DNA of 64,000 nt from Humulus lupulus (GCF_963169125.1 NC_084793.1:216034652-216098651); one strand, 5' to 3'; shown: positions 33,941 to 46,200, numbered from the stretch's first letter. A program made the numbers and translations. Notes: generated by a model not told the origin, from the letters alone.

Positions 33941-34446
33941 GAGGAGCCCAATGAGCCTGAATGTCAAATCCAAGCACCCTCATGGAAATTGTTCACAGAC
34001 GGTTCATCTAACAAATCCCACGCAGGAGCAGGAGTGATATTGATAACGCCGGAAGGGCATCGATTTCACTGTGCAATTAGATTTGACTTCATTGCTTCTA
34101 ACAATGAGGCAGAATATGAAGCATTACTTGCTGGACTGCGATTAGCCAAGGATATGAACATAAAAGCGCTTGACATCTATAGTGATTCACAGCTGGTGGT
34201 GAACCAAGTCTTGGGAGAGTATCAGGCGCGAGGTTTGAAGATGGTCGCCTATTTGAACAAAGCAAAGGATCTGTTAGCCCAGTTCGACAGATACAGTCTC
34301 CTGCAAGTACCCGCAATCAGAATTCCAACGCAGACGCTTTGGCAAAGTTGGAAAGTGAAAAAGATGTTGATACTCTGAACATAGTGCCAGTCAAGTGACT
34401 ATCAGTACCAAGAATCCAAGCAGCAGAAACCACTCTGGTCATCCAG
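33941..34446 (+). pseudogene. Element F second (archaeal-type) RNase H
   Basis: From 33989 the frame reads MFTDGSSNKSHAGAGVILIT-like text with catalytic Asp in TDGSS, Glu in SNNEAEYEALLAGLRLAK, Asp in DIYSDSQLVVNQV, and the last Asp in NSNADALAKL (about 34318-34355). The last block is reached only after a frameshift near 34305. The enzyme degrades RNA in RNA-DNA hybrids. It is one of the best preserved domains in the window (compare element E at 13399). ESEKDVDTLNIVP marks the end, followed by a stop. Confidence 0.85.
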
Positions 34447-35694
34447 ATGGCGGATTCATGGATTGCACCATACGTAGAGTATCTATCAAGCGGCGCGCTA
34501 CCAGCGGACAGAAACAAAGCTAGGATCCTTCAGCGGCAAGCTACTAGGTATATCCTGGTCGATGGAATCCTGTATCGAGGGGGATACTCATTGCCACTTC
34601 TCAGATGTGTTACAAAGGAGAAAGCCAAAGAGTTAATGAAAGAGATGCACGAAGGTTTTTGCGGGGACCACGCTGGGGGGCAAAGCCTGTCAAAAAAGAT
34701 CCTAAGGCAGGGATATTTCTGGCCAACCATGAATGAAGACTCAATAGAGTTTGTGCGAAGATGTGACAAGTGTCAGAGATTTTCTAAAATCCCACGAGCA
34801 GCTCCCAACGAATTAAAGCAAATACAGAGTTCATGGCCCTTTGCAGTTTGGGGAATAGATCTAATCGGATATTTGCCTACAGGAAAAGGTGGTGTAAAGT
34901 GTGCAGTGGTTGTCGTCGACTACTTCACCAAATGAGTCAAAGCTGAGCCACTCGTGACCATAACGACCAAGAAAGTGCTTGACTTCGTAATCAAAAACAT
35001 CATATGTCGCTATGGATTACCAAAGAAGAAAGTCTCAGATAACGACACCCAGTTTGACAGTGATCTATTCATGGACTTCTACAAACGTCATGATATTATC
35101 AAAAGCTTTTCTTCAGTTGCTCATCCCCAGGAGAATGGGCAAGTCAAAGCAGTTAACAAAACTCTGAAGGATACCCTAAAGAAAAAACTTGAAGAAGCTA
35201 AGGGAGAATGGCCAGAACAGTTGCTTGAAGTCCTTTGGTCGTACAGAACTTCCCATCGAATAGCAACAGGTCATACCCCATTTTCCTTGGCATACGAGTA
35301 TGAAGTTATGTTGCATGTCGAGTTAGATCCACCCTCACACCGTAGATTAACATACGACCAAGATTCTAACAGCCAGATACTAATGGAATCCTTGGACTCG
35401 ATTGATGAAAGGCGTGAACAAGCCCAGCTTCGAGTAGCTGCATACCAGCAGAAGGTTGCCCGGTATTTCAACTCTAAAGTGCAAGAAAGAAAATTCAATG
35501 TTGGAGACCTTGTACTCCAAAGAGTTTTCCTTAACACTCGCGACCAAGTAACTTGAGTACTCAGGCCAAATTGGGAAGGGCCTTATAAGATTGATGAAGT
35601 CCTTCACCCAGGCATTTATAAACTTGCCCGCTTAAACGGAGATCTCGTTCCTCGCTATTGGAATGGAGAACACCTGTGCAAGTATTGCCAATGA
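34447..35694 (+). pseudogene. Element F integrase, nearly full length
   Basis: Zinc-binding part: MHEGFCGDHAGGQSLSK with its two His, then CDKC (about 34757-34768). Core: WGIDLIGYLPTGKGG (first Asp), then KVSDNDTQFDSDLF (second Asp). The usual catalytic Glu in QVEAVN is Lys (QENGQVKAVNKTLKD, about 35127-35170). The tail continues to the LRPNWEGPYKI block and ends at TGA 35692-35694. Two TGA codons interrupt it: 34933-34935 (Trp in relatives) and 35554-35556. Integrase would insert element cDNA into chromosomes; the lost Glu and the stops make it inactive. Confidence 0.85.
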
Positions 35695-36352
35695 ACAATT
35701 CTTCTTAAAGAATTAGCTTGTATAAATTTTACTTTTTACAAGTTTCGAAAAAGTGTAAGATCTTATTGATCACTCGTAAAGACATGTTTAGTCCATTTAT
35801 TATGAGAAATAAAATGGTCTGTGCTCAGCCAGTCATTTCTTGCCAACTATTGTATTTATTACAAGTATTTGCTCATTACGTGTGTTGTTTTGCTGTATTA
35901 TAATGCTAATCATATTGCTACGAGCAATAATGTTCGAGCAGGTTCTAGTCAAGGCAAGTGACCAAGGACCTAAAGCTCCCCGATCACTTCGGGGGCATAC
36001 AAGGTACAAGTAAGCAAAGCATATCGTTAAAAGGTATGTAAACACATGAGCAAAATAAGTGAGAGCATGCTAGGGCACTTAGAGTATTTTTAAAAATTTT
36101 GTTATTTTGTTAAATCAAACCAAAGTGTTATGCTAGGTTCGGTCATGCAAACAGATGTTATAATAATATGCAAATATATTATAGTATCAAAACGAATCCT
36201 TTTACACTGCCAGCAGTAACATCTCGGATATCATTGTTCAAGTAAAAGTAAAAGCTGTCCATGTAGCAAACAAAAATTATATTGTTTTTACATCACGACC
36301 CATAGGTCATGTAGTTAAAAAGAAGAAACATAAACAAAAAAGACTAGGGAGC
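35695..36352. other. Spacer after pol of element F
   Basis: No gene seen. The interval is short compared with the 1.9-kb repeat-rich spacer of element E and has no clear tandem repeat. Confidence 0.6.
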
Positions 36353-38938
36353 TCAAGGATTTTGAGGAGCCGGAGGATCTTGGGGAAGGTTCCGATCGAC
36401 AATGCCCGCAGCCTCGTTGTCTGCCCCGTCCATCCCAGCGGCCAGCGAGATTTCAGGGGAAGCAGGAACTCTTGAATTTTCTTCCTCAACTAGCTGTGCA
36501 GCGCAGCGAGCAAGCTCGGCATCTCTCTCATTCTAGGGAAGGTAGTTGAAGTTGGCACCCTGATTGTGCTTCCAGAAATCATAGAAGCATCGAAGAGTGG
36601 CATTCTTCTACCTTTCCAAGTTACCGGCGTTGGCCTTCTCCAACTCCTCAATCCGGCCCTCTAGAGTAGTGGTCTTCTGCCTGCTCACGACCAAGTCCAC
36701 CTCGAGCTATTGGGCCGCCCGGAAGTTAAAGCAGTTGGACTCCTTAAATTGGTCCCTCTGCTCGCGAACTTTCTCTAGAGACCTCTGCTTCTCCTCCAAC
36801 TCCTTAGCCAGTTGAGCCTTTTCCTCAACCACCACTGCCAGCTGTTCAACATGTTTGGCCTCAGCATCTTTAAGTTCATCTTCGTGTCGTTGCTCCGAAG
36901 TTCTGGCCTGCTCGATGACGGCACCCAAGCGGATTTGGTCGGCAGTGAGGGTCAACATGGCCTGCAGTCAGAATAGAAGTTAGACAAACAATAAACTAAC
37001 GAAGACCTGTTTCTGCAGAAAGAGATGGCTTACACTGGTGAACTCGCTCAGGGCACGGTTCAGGATCGGGTCAACTCCCATCGTATCTGTAGCAGCCATT
37101 ACCTCTCGGCAGCGGTCGTGCTTCGCAATCTTGGCAATCCTCTCCTTGACCAGTTTAAAGGCGCGACCAACCATCTCGCCCCCGGTTGAAGCAAGATTAG
37201 CCTGCTGAGTTTGGTCGGTCGGGGCCGCGGGAGGAGGAGTCGATCCGACCGGAGCAGAAGGAGTCTGCTGCTCGCGGGGAGAAGATGGAGTTGTGGTGGT
37301 GGAGGGCCTATCCTCCGAAGGGCCTGTATTTCGAGCCTTCTTTGCCTGAGGCGCTTTGTTGCACTCCCCGTGGTGTCTCTTGTTGGTTTTCTTCTTGCTC
37401 GGGGGAGCCGTGGCAGCCTCAGGAGTCCTGTAGATGTCGAACACATTGACGGATTCCATGTCTAAAAAAGAAGAACAAAGTTGAACAGTAAGATAGCATG
37501 AATGACCAAGTACATTACATCAGAAAAAGAAGCAAAACATGATTGCAAAGTCAAATACCCGAGCTATTATTACTGGTCGCTATCCTATAGACTCTACTAG
37601 TCTTATACTCACTCTTTGACATGAAGAAGTCTGGACCTAAATGTGGAGCATATTTAAAATTGTTGTCCCCGTCGAATAGATGACAGGGAATTGGCAAATT
37701 GTCTAAAAGAGAAATAACTGTACCATTATCATCCGATGAATTGTCAGAGAGTTCGACAGGCTCGATGGCCTTCTTTTTTCCTTTCCCCAAGGGGGCCGAG
37801 GGCCTCTCTGCTGGGGGAGTGCCAGCAGATTCCCTGATCGTGACCCCAGTCGGTCTCCTTCGTGGAGGTGACGCTGGAGGTTGCTGCTCAGGTTCCTCCT
37901 CAGCAAAGGCACTCCCTGCTGAAGGTGCCCTCGTGTCCGGTTGAGGGGCCAAGAGGCCAACCAACCTAAGGTTAGCCTCCGTAACCAGATGCTTGATGCT
38001 CTTTTCTGCGTCAGTCATACTGGCTAGGAGCACTGATCTCAACTCCATGTCTAGAGTTGGGTCTGGTCGCAACCATGGGCTTGGAAGACATTAACAGTTT
38101 AAGAAAATGTGGAGGGGAACACTAAGTGGAGAAGTAACAGCCAGTGATACGAAATTTTTACCTCCTTGTGCGAAGGTCAGGTTGTCTGCGATCATGTCAG
38201 TTGTGAGGAAGTACTCCTGATAGTACCTCCCCACATTTGAGATTTGGGTGGTGTCAGTCAGGAAGGTGCGCCCGGTTTCCTAATGAAAGAAGTGAAAAAA
38301 CCCCGTGCCTTCTTGGTTTGGGTTGGATTTGAGGTCGAACAGGTAGTTGACCTCATGAGGCGTTGGCACGGGCCATTTCTTGTGGTTGTACAAGATATAG
38401 AGTGCAGCGAGCATCCTATATCCGTTTGGGGTTATTTGAAAGGGGGCAACTCCAAAATAGTTGGCCACCCCTGAAAAAATGAGTGAAGAGGCAAGGTAAC
38501 CCCTGCCTCGATATGAAACCTCGACCAGGCGCTGAAGGCGCCTCTAGGAAGATTCACCCTTTGGTCTTGGTTGGGTCTGACTAGGGTCACCCCTGTGAGA
38601 CCATACTTCCTTATATAATTGGCGATCATTCTGATCGTCACTCTACTCTCAGGAACTAAGTGCCACTCAACACTCGGCTGAATGGCGTGTCAGGGTCGAG
38701 CGCATCTTTGGATGTTAAATTCAGGATAATTTTCATCTCGACCACTGGTCGAGGGAGCACCAGCCGAAGGAGCAGGCTGATGAGAAGGATCGAAGGTTCT
38801 CCTTTTCTGGGCTTTGGTTTTGGTGCGAGCCATATTTTGAGTCAAGACAGGGGAAGTGTTTGGATTGGCACGAGAAAATGGGATTTCGGGTATCAATGAC
38901 GAGGGTTGTTCTTCGTCCTTGAGCAGTTGAGCTAGCAA
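36353..38938 (-). pseudogene. Antisense gene of element F (Tat aORF type)
   Basis: Runs on the minus strand from ATG at 38938 (or 38833, MARTKTKAQKRRTFDPSHQP) to TGA at 36353. Pieces in order: GLTGVTLVRPNQDQRVNLPR and LPLHSFF (38640-38490), VANYFGVAPFQITPNGYRML (38470-38410), a Pro/Ser-rich linker (38000-37740), basic KKKTNKRHHGE (about 37400), and a long coiled coil (36958-36560). Polypyrimidine-AG acceptors at about 36965 and 37464 suggest introns. It breaks frame near 38478. Product role is unknown; the N-terminal part resembles the family named putative gypsy-type transposon. It may have its own promoter to the right, near the LTR. Confidence 0.65.
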
Positions 38939-39831
38939 GTCGTCGTCGATAGGTCTTTCTCCTCCCCACGGGTCTTGAATGTAATTTGCAAACAGAGAAA
39001 GGAGGAGATAAGACGCACAGCCTAGGAGCTTATGTTGAAAGTTGGAATAACATTGCTTGCGTCTATGACCAGCAACATTCTAACCGAAACACTAAGTTTT
39101 ATGCGAACAATTTGAAAAATGGATCAAAAAGTGAAAGTAAAAAAAATTTCTAGAAAAATCTTTTTCAACTCCAAAGGGGCGGGAAAAACCCAATTTTTTA
39201 GCTAGCCTAAAACTCGAATTTTTACTTCGATTTTACACCCTAAACCTATGATCCTGACTATCAAACTGGTTCCTAACTCCTACAGAGCGAAACTACACTA
39301 CCCTATCAAGCATCAAACGGTATACATAAAATCCTCATGAATTTTTACCCAAGAACACAAAGTTTCAAAACTCAAAAGTAGTATGCATGGCATCTCAAAG
39401 GGTTTAAAAGTTGAATAAATTTACTTGGACGAAGGTTGGAGGTTCTGAAATGGAGCAACTTTGGGCGTGCAAACAAAGGATCCTTAGAACAGCAATGGAA
39501 GACCTTTGAATTTTTGAGCTCTGGGATGGAGTTCTTGAGAGTTCTTGGCAAGAAAATGGCGAGTAAAAAGTTAAGAGGTAAATGTGAGGATTATTTATAG
39601 AAGCTAAGATGTGTTGAAAAGGGGTAATCATGAGTTGCCTTTTTCAAGGCATGGGGGAGTGTAATAGCCCTCAGAAAGGTTACTTGGAAACCAAAAAGGC
39701 ATGATTGGACGTGATTGGGTCATAATTTTCGAGAACGCATGAGAGGCTCTGACATATTTCGTGGGGCATACGAAAGGTTAGTTTTCTAAGTTTACTTATT
39801 GCTGGTTGCAATAAATAAACTTGGGGGCAAA
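38939..39831. other. F region between antisense gene and 3' LTR
   Basis: Possible promoter region of the antisense gene. No conserved coding similarity. The region ends in AACTTGGGGGCAAA (39818-39831), the polypurine tract. Confidence 0.6.
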
Positions 39832-40399
39832 TGTTTATCCAAAAAAAGCTGTTGATGATGTGTCCGACATGTAGCAGAGATACTGCTCGCCTATCGACCA
39901 GAAATATTTCTACATGCAGAGATCAAGTTTTATATACGACCAGACTGGTCGTATACTCCGTTCATTTATGTAAAGATCTGTATAGTTGTAATGATATCTG
40001 AGAATATCTCTTCATTATGACCTAAAGATCCATTTATTAAGGGAAGATATTATTACTTTACTCATGCAACCCTTCTTGAGCCTATAAATACACAAGAGAT
40101 AGCTCAAGGAGGGGGATCTTTTTCTCTTTTTCTGAATTATATTACTATTATCCATCGTTTGTATTGTTTTCTTCTTCTAAGGTCTATGAAACTCAAGAAC
40201 CCTAGTTATTTGATCACACCTTTGGTGCTCAATACTAATAATAGTATCAAGTGGACGTAGGTTATTACCAATCACTGGGGCCAAACCACTATAATTCTTT
40301 GTGTTCTTTATTTCCCATTAGATTGTTTTCTCAAGCTTTGTATTATTTTTCTTTGTCATTTTCTTGACTCTGTGTCGTTGACCAAAACGAGGGTCAACA
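39832..40399 (+). repeat. 3' LTR of element F
   Basis: 568 bp from TGTTTATCC to GGGTCAACA. TATAAATA lies at 40083-40090. An inverted motif (GACCAGACTGGTC, 39938-39950) lies in the U3 part. The 5' partner LTR is absent. Confidence 0.8.
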
Positions 40400-41215
40400 G
40401 GTTCCAACCCCCAAAACTCCAACAAAACAAAGGAAACTCAACTGAAAACCAGTTTTGTTTCCTACCTTTGATATAGTCTCAACCTGAACTAATTCCTCAA
40501 CTGCTCAAGCTTGTACTCCACCAATTCTTCAGCCCAACTTCTTCAAGTTTTCTCCAAAATCCCCAAGCTCCCAAGAGAAAAACGTGAATCGAAAGAGAGA
40601 GAAAGCTAAGAGAGAATTGGGAGCTTTTGACTTGTTCTTTTCTTAGTTCCAGTGTTTTCTCACCCACTAAGTGTATATCCACTTGCCAAAAGTCCAAAAT
40701 GTCCCGTTAAGCCTATCTACATCATTAAGTGACCCAAGGGACATTCTGTCATTTGCCAAATCCTGCTAACTCCTTGAGTGTTCTGATAAATCACCGTTTA
40801 ATCCTGACATATCAAAATCATTGCTAAATTACTACCCATCACTCGATAAATCCCGAACACATATAACATTCCCAAAATACCCCTAGGCTCCTCCCGAGCC
40901 GAGTATTTGATCCCGTTGTGACTTTCTAGATAAACTGCTCCCTAGGACCATCTTGGATCGTGCATCTCAAATATATCCCCATAACACTGCGGTCTCACTC
41001 ACAAGACATGGATATTTACATTTATGCCCTTAACAGGCCAAAATTACAAACACGCCTATATTCATAGAAATGGGCCTGCATATTTAATACACACAATCAT
41101 GCATGTCTAATCACATAGTCATCAAATTCACATATTAACATATTTAACTCAATTATTGCCCTCCCGGCATGCTAATCAAGGCCCTAAGCCTTATTAACAA
41201 ATTCGGGACGCTACA
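40400..41215 (-). repeat. LTR fragment J
   Basis: On the minus strand it starts TGTAGCGTCCCGAATTTG at 41215, followed by AATAAGGCTTAGGGCCTTG, the typical start of this LTR group (compare G). It is cut at 40400 next to the 3' LTR of F. Confidence 0.7.
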
Positions 41216-41455
41216 AGTATGGAGAGCATGGAGCGACGAGTACATGTTCGGCCTACCTGGCTGTCACGGTCAGGGTGATTTTGGGCGAAAGTTCTGTAAT
41301 GGTTGTTTTGTCACCTAGGTCGACTTTGGTTGTATATTTTTTGAGATGTAAAATATTTTTTAAACAGTATTTTGGGATACCAAATGTATAACGCTATACG
41401 ATTTCAATGAATGGCCATATTTTATACCTAACGTCTTTAAACAACTTTTATTTCA
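41216..41455 (+). repeat. LTR fragment K
   Basis: Plus-strand piece resembling the 3' part of LTR L, with CGAGTACATGTTCGGCC, GGCTGTCACGGTCAGGG and TGGGATACCA (41373-41382, one change from the TGGGATCCCA palindrome). It is cut at about 41455 where the minus-strand pol of H begins. Confidence 0.65.
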
Positions 41456-41884
41456 GTTTAGTTGGAGATACTTTGAGAAAGACTTGATCGCCTACTAAAA
41501 ACTCAATGTCTCGTCTCTTAGCGTTTGCGTAGCTCTTCTAGCGACTTTGAGCAGCAATCATTCTTTGTCTTATCTTTTCTACCGCTTCTGTTGCATCTCT
41601 TACGACCTCGGGTCCTAAGTATCATATTTCACCAACCTCATCCCAATGAAGTGGTGATCGACACTTCCTTCCATAGAGCATTTCATAATGTGCCATTCCT
41701 ATTGTAGCTTGATAACTGTTGTTGTAAGAGAACTCTATTAATGGTAGATACTTGCTCCATTATCTTGAGAAATCTAATGCACGTGCCCTCAACATATTTC
41801 TAATATTTGGATGGTGCATTCTGACTGACCATCGATTTGAGGGTTAAATGTTGTACTTAATTTTAATTAGTTCCCATAGTGTGT
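41456..41884 (-). pseudogene. Element H integrase, C-terminal half
   Basis: Minus-strand reading gives NPQIDGQSECTIQ (catalytic Glu retained), YLPLIEFSYNNSYQATIGMA, HYEMLYGRKCRSPLHWDEVG and RRDIEFLVGDQVFLKVSPTK in changing frames. These are the end of the integrase core and the start of the C-terminal DNA-binding domain. The rest is missing. Frameshifts and stops are present (for example after QILEIC). The other half lies beyond solo LTR I. Confidence 0.75.
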
Positions 41885-44289
41885 TGTGATGCCCTACTTC
41901 CCTAGATTCGTTACCATGTGATTTTAAAATATGTCATTAGCTTGCTAATCGAGGTGTTAGACCAAAAGTTTAGTTAATTAAAATGAAGACTCATTTAAAT
42001 AAGATTTTGGTATAAAAATGTTGGACATTAATTTAAATCATGAAAATGTTACATTGGGATCCCAAAAAGTTTGTTTAGAAACATATTTACAAATCAAAAG
42101 GTTACTTTATAGTCGACCTAAGCGACAAAATCAAACATTTATAACCGCTCCTCAAAATACCCCAGCCGTGGCAGCCAGGTAGGCCAATCATGTATGCACC
42201 GCTCCTTCCCCTCAAACTCATGGTTGATCGACCTTTACCTTGCCCATTCTTGCACCACAGAGCACCCGTGAGCCGGGGCCCCGCAAGAGAACTTCACAGT
42301 AGAGCATATAATAATTTATTTCAACAAATACATACTTAATCAAAGACAGCAAATAATTACACGATTCTATTGGAATACACAACATTACTGCAGTATAACA
42401 ACATAATAGTAGAATGGCATAACAACATAACAATATAGTAGCACAGCAGCAACATTCGTCGATCGGGGTGCGCTATTAGGCACCAATTCCACGGTCTTAA
42501 CTGAGCGGGTGTGTACAGCACCCTTAGAGGGTCTCACCCTGACAACATGTATTCAACATGCTTGACACTGATCTCGACCATTTTCCGCTCCCAGCTCTTG
42601 CTAGTCCCGGCTCTTTCCGCTCCCGCCTCTTGCCCCTGGCTCTTGCCCCTTCTGGCTCTTGCCACTCCCGACTCTTTCCGCTTCTGGCTCTTGCCGCTTC
42701 CGGCTGTTGCCACTTTCGACTCTTGCCAATCGGTCATAATCACATGTATGATATAATAGCTATAAACAATACACACAACACTACACACCACATGCTCTAT
42801 GGGCACAAATTGTTCTCTTACCTTATGTCTTGAGGTGACAACCCAAAGCGATACCGAGCATGATTCCTAATCCTAAGCCTGAGCGATAAAACCTAGTCAC
42901 AACGCATTAATAAATAGATATCCATCAATTCTTAACCAATTAAAAACTTTGGAATATAATTCTAGCCTTCGGGGCCTTGAATTCTACTAAACGGGTAGTA
43001 GAATCCTTCTCGAGCCTTAAGATTTGTGTCCTTGAACCTAAAAAATTAATTTGGCCAACATTGCCTATTTCAGTCGCGGCCCAGCCCCTTAAGGACTGCA
43101 GGGAGCTCAAGTCAGATAGCCTTGGGGTTCTCATCAAAAGGCCACGGGACGCAGCGCGCCTCATCTTGCACCGCAGCGCCTGGCCGAAATTATGAGGCCC
43201 CTAAGCCTCTGTGTTCAAGCGGGTCGTGGCGCCTGATGAATAGGGTCACGGCTCGAGCCCCAAAACCCAAAAAATCCACCATTTTCAGACTTCTAAACCT
43301 CCTTAAAATTGATCTAAACATATTCTAATGCTTGAATTGAGTCCTAAAATACTTTCACTATAGCCAGAGCAGTACATACACCCTAAAAACTAAACTAAAT
43401 CCTCATCATAACCCAACTTAGGCTCTTGAGTTCAAAAACTCCCAAGACACTAAAAAGGACAGATAAATTCAAAAAAAATATTGCTCTAACCCTTACCTCT
43501 ATGTTGATTCAAGCCTGAGTCGATTCCCCAGCACTTCAAGCTTTAATTCCTCAGCAAATCCTAGCCTTGATCTCAAAACCTCAATGACTACCCTTAGAAT
43601 TTTCCAAAACCTCGCCAAAAGGAGTGAGAGAGAGAGAGAGAAGGAAATGTGAGAGAGGGAGAGTAAGGGTTGACAGGAATTTTTTTTTCTTCTACGTGTT
43701 TCCCCTTAGTTCTAGGGTCCTCAGCTGCCTAAGTCTAAGTTCAAGTTTATACCCCCGGCCTCCAAAATGTCTAAAATGCCCTTAAGTCTACCCTTGGCCA
43801 CTTAATGCCTCCAAGGGAAATCCCATCATTTGCCACATCTCGCTAATTCCTCAAGTGTTCCTATAAATCCCCATTTAATCCCGACATACTTAAATAATCA
43901 CTAAATCACTACTCGTTGCCCAGTAAATCCCGAACACCAACTATGTTCCCAAAATACCTCTAGGCTCACCCCGAGCTGGGTATTCGACCACGTTGTGACT
44001 ATTTTGCTCCCTATAACCATCTCAGATCACACATCGCAAATATATGACCACAATCTTATGGTCTCAAGCACAACACACATATAATTTTCATTTATGCCCT
44101 TAACGGGCCAAAATTACACATATGCTTCTATTAACCAAAATGGGCCCACATGCATATGTAATTCACCTAAACATGCATCTCTAATCACATAATCCTTTAA
44201 TCCACGTAATAACATAATTTAATCAATTATTTCCCTCCAAGCATGTTAATAAAGGCATTAAGCTTTATTAACAAATTTGGGATGTTACA
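41885..44289 (-). repeat. Solo LTR I inside integrase of H
   Basis: Minus-strand LTR starting TGTAACATCCCAAATTTG at 44289 and ending GTAGGGCATCACA at 41885 (2405 bp). It carries TGGGATCCCA (42055-42064) and the GGCTCACGGGTGCTC block (about 42251-42290). Flanks TGTGT (41880-41884) and CGTGC (44290-44294) agree at three of five bases; both mismatches are C/T, so this may be a decayed target duplication. No internal region. Confidence 0.75.
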
Positions 44290-45036
44290 CGTGCAGTAGA
44301 CTTTCCCAGAACTTTGAGGTAAGAAGCGATCCTCTATTAGAGACTATCATTTATGGAACTCCATGTAATCTAACTATCTCTGCCATGTAAAGCTCCGTGT
44401 ATTGCTCTGTGTTAAAAATTGTTCTTATTGGCAAAAAATTAGCAGACTTTGTAAGTCTATCTATTATTACCCAGACAAAGTCGTGCTATTTGGCGGTCCT
44501 TGGTAACCCCGTCATGAAGTCCATGGATATATCTTCCCATTACATTTGGGAATTTCTAATGGTTGCAATGTTCCAGCAGGTTTCTGATGTTCGGCCTTGA
44601 CTTGTTGACATGTAAGGCACTAAGCTACGAATTTCGCTATGTCTTTCTTCATTCCCAGCCACCAACACATTACTTTAACATCGTTGTACATCTTAGTCAA
44701 CCTTGGATGAGGTGAATACGGAGTGGTGTGTGCTTTTTCATTATACTATTTCTTAATTCGCCTTTGTCTAGTACACACACTTAGTCTCTATATCATAGCA
44801 TGCCTTCCTTAGTCATTGTAAAATCAACATTCTCCGAGCTTTGTAGTAATGCTCTCTTTTAAGAAGAAACTCATCCTCGTGTTGTTTCTCCTTAATATCC
44901 TCCATACGTGTTGACTGATCATTAGATCAACTAGTAGTCCAGTTATTAACTCAATTTCGGGCTTCTTAATATCATATTGTAAGGGTTGTGCTATCCCCCT
45001 AAGTGTCGATATGCTTCTGTAACTATGTCTACTAAG
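44290..45036 (-). pseudogene. Element H integrase, N-terminal half
   Basis: Minus-strand reading at about 44440-44560 gives DISMDFMTGLPRTAK, a stop, then HDFVWVIIDRLTKSA, the start of the catalytic core with its first Asp (MDF). Upstream is a decayed zinc-binding part. The core then runs into solo LTR I. The stop in the core (K-stop-HDF) is one of several. Confidence 0.7.
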
Positions 45037-45430
45037 TGTGTTTGCCACGAAATTAGCCTCTCCTGGATGACACAAAATCTCACAATCATAGTCCTTTACC
45101 AGCTCCAGCGACCTCTATTGCCTCATATTGAGATCCTTTTGTGTAAAGAAGTACTTTAAACTCTTGCGGTCTGTATAGATTTTGCACTTCTCTCTATACA
45201 GATAGTGCCTCCAAATCTTTAAAGCGAAGACCACAATTGCTAATTACAATTCATGGATTGGATACTGCTGCTTGTATTCCTTTAGATGTATTGAGGCATA
45301 TGCAACCACTTTCTCATCTTGCATCAAAATGCATCCAAGACCTTGTTTTGGCATGTCGCACTATACAACAAACTTGCCTTTATCATTCAGGATGCATAGA
45401 ACTGGGGCTGATATGAGCTTTTCTTTTAAT
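45037..45430 (-). pseudogene. Element H RNase H
   Basis: Minus-strand pieces resemble the gypsy RNase H: a block like VVAYASIHLKEYKQQYPIHE (about 45240-45320) followed by [20 protein letters not shown] and a final HPGEANFVANTLSRHS (45030-45072). This is the ordinary retrotransposon RNase H; no second copy follows, unlike E and F. Stops interrupt it. Confidence 0.7.
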
Positions 45431-46200
45431 GTTTGAAAGCTTTCTTCACACTTCTACACCCATGTGAATTTATGCTACTTTGTTATCAAATTTGGTAAGG
45501 GTGTAGCTATTTTCGAGAACCCTTCAACAAATCGTCTATAATATCCTGCTAAGCCCAGAAAACTCTTCACCTCAGTGGCACTCTTGGGCTTGGGTCAGTC
45601 CCTTTACTACTTCTATCTTTGGTAGATCTACTTCTATGCCATTTTTAGACACGATGTGTCCTATAAATGCCACCTTCTCTAGCCATAATTCACATTTCCT
45701 AAACTTGGCGTACAATTTGTGATTCTTGAGTCGTTCTAACGTCAGTCGTAGGTGTTCTTTATGCTCGGATTTTGTCTTTGAGTAGATTAATATATTGTCC
45801 ATGAACACTACTATGAACTTATCCAAGTAGTCTTTAAATAATCGGTTCATAAGATCCATGAACACGGATGGTGCGTTTGTTAAGCCAAAAGACATTACCA
45901 AAAACCCGTAGTGTTCATATTTGGTTTGAAAAGTCGTCTTTGAGATATCTTCTTCTCGTACCCTTAGCTGACGATATCCTGACTGTAAATCTATCTTCGA
46001 GAACACAGTGGATCCTTGTAGTTGATCAAAAGGATCGTCTATTCAAGGCAACATATATTTTTTTCTTGATCGTCACTTTGCTTAGCTCTAGATAGTCAAT
46101 GCACATCCTCATTCTTCCGTCCTTCTTCTTGACAAAAAGCACTAGTGCACCCCAAGGCAAATAGCTTGGTTAGATGAAACATTTGTCCAATAGCTTTTGC
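45431..46200 (-). pseudogene. Element H reverse transcriptase
   Basis: The 144-codon open part at 45572-46006 starts [20 protein letters not shown] (first catalytic Asp present) and continues [20 protein letters not shown]. The usual catalytic F/Y-x-D-D is FMDN ([12 protein letters not shown]), so the last Asp is Asn (GAC to AAC). The thumb, [20 protein letters not shown], follows. Upstream sequence to about 46200 holds the fingers in other frames. RT would copy element RNA, but the active site is lost. Confidence 0.85.

Larger units (their letters stand above)
29945..40399 (+). mobile_element. Tat-type Ty3/gypsy element F, 5'-truncated
   Basis: Starts within the RNase H region of pol; everything upstream (5' LTR, gag, protease, RT) is absent. 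It continues with second RNase H, integrase, spacer, an antisense gene on the minus strand, polypurine tract and 3' LTR (39832-40399). It has the same gene order as element E but different LTRs. A 3.8-kb solo LTR (M) interrupts it at 30111-33940. Its coding parts are less decayed than those of E, so it is probably younger. Confidence 0.85.
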
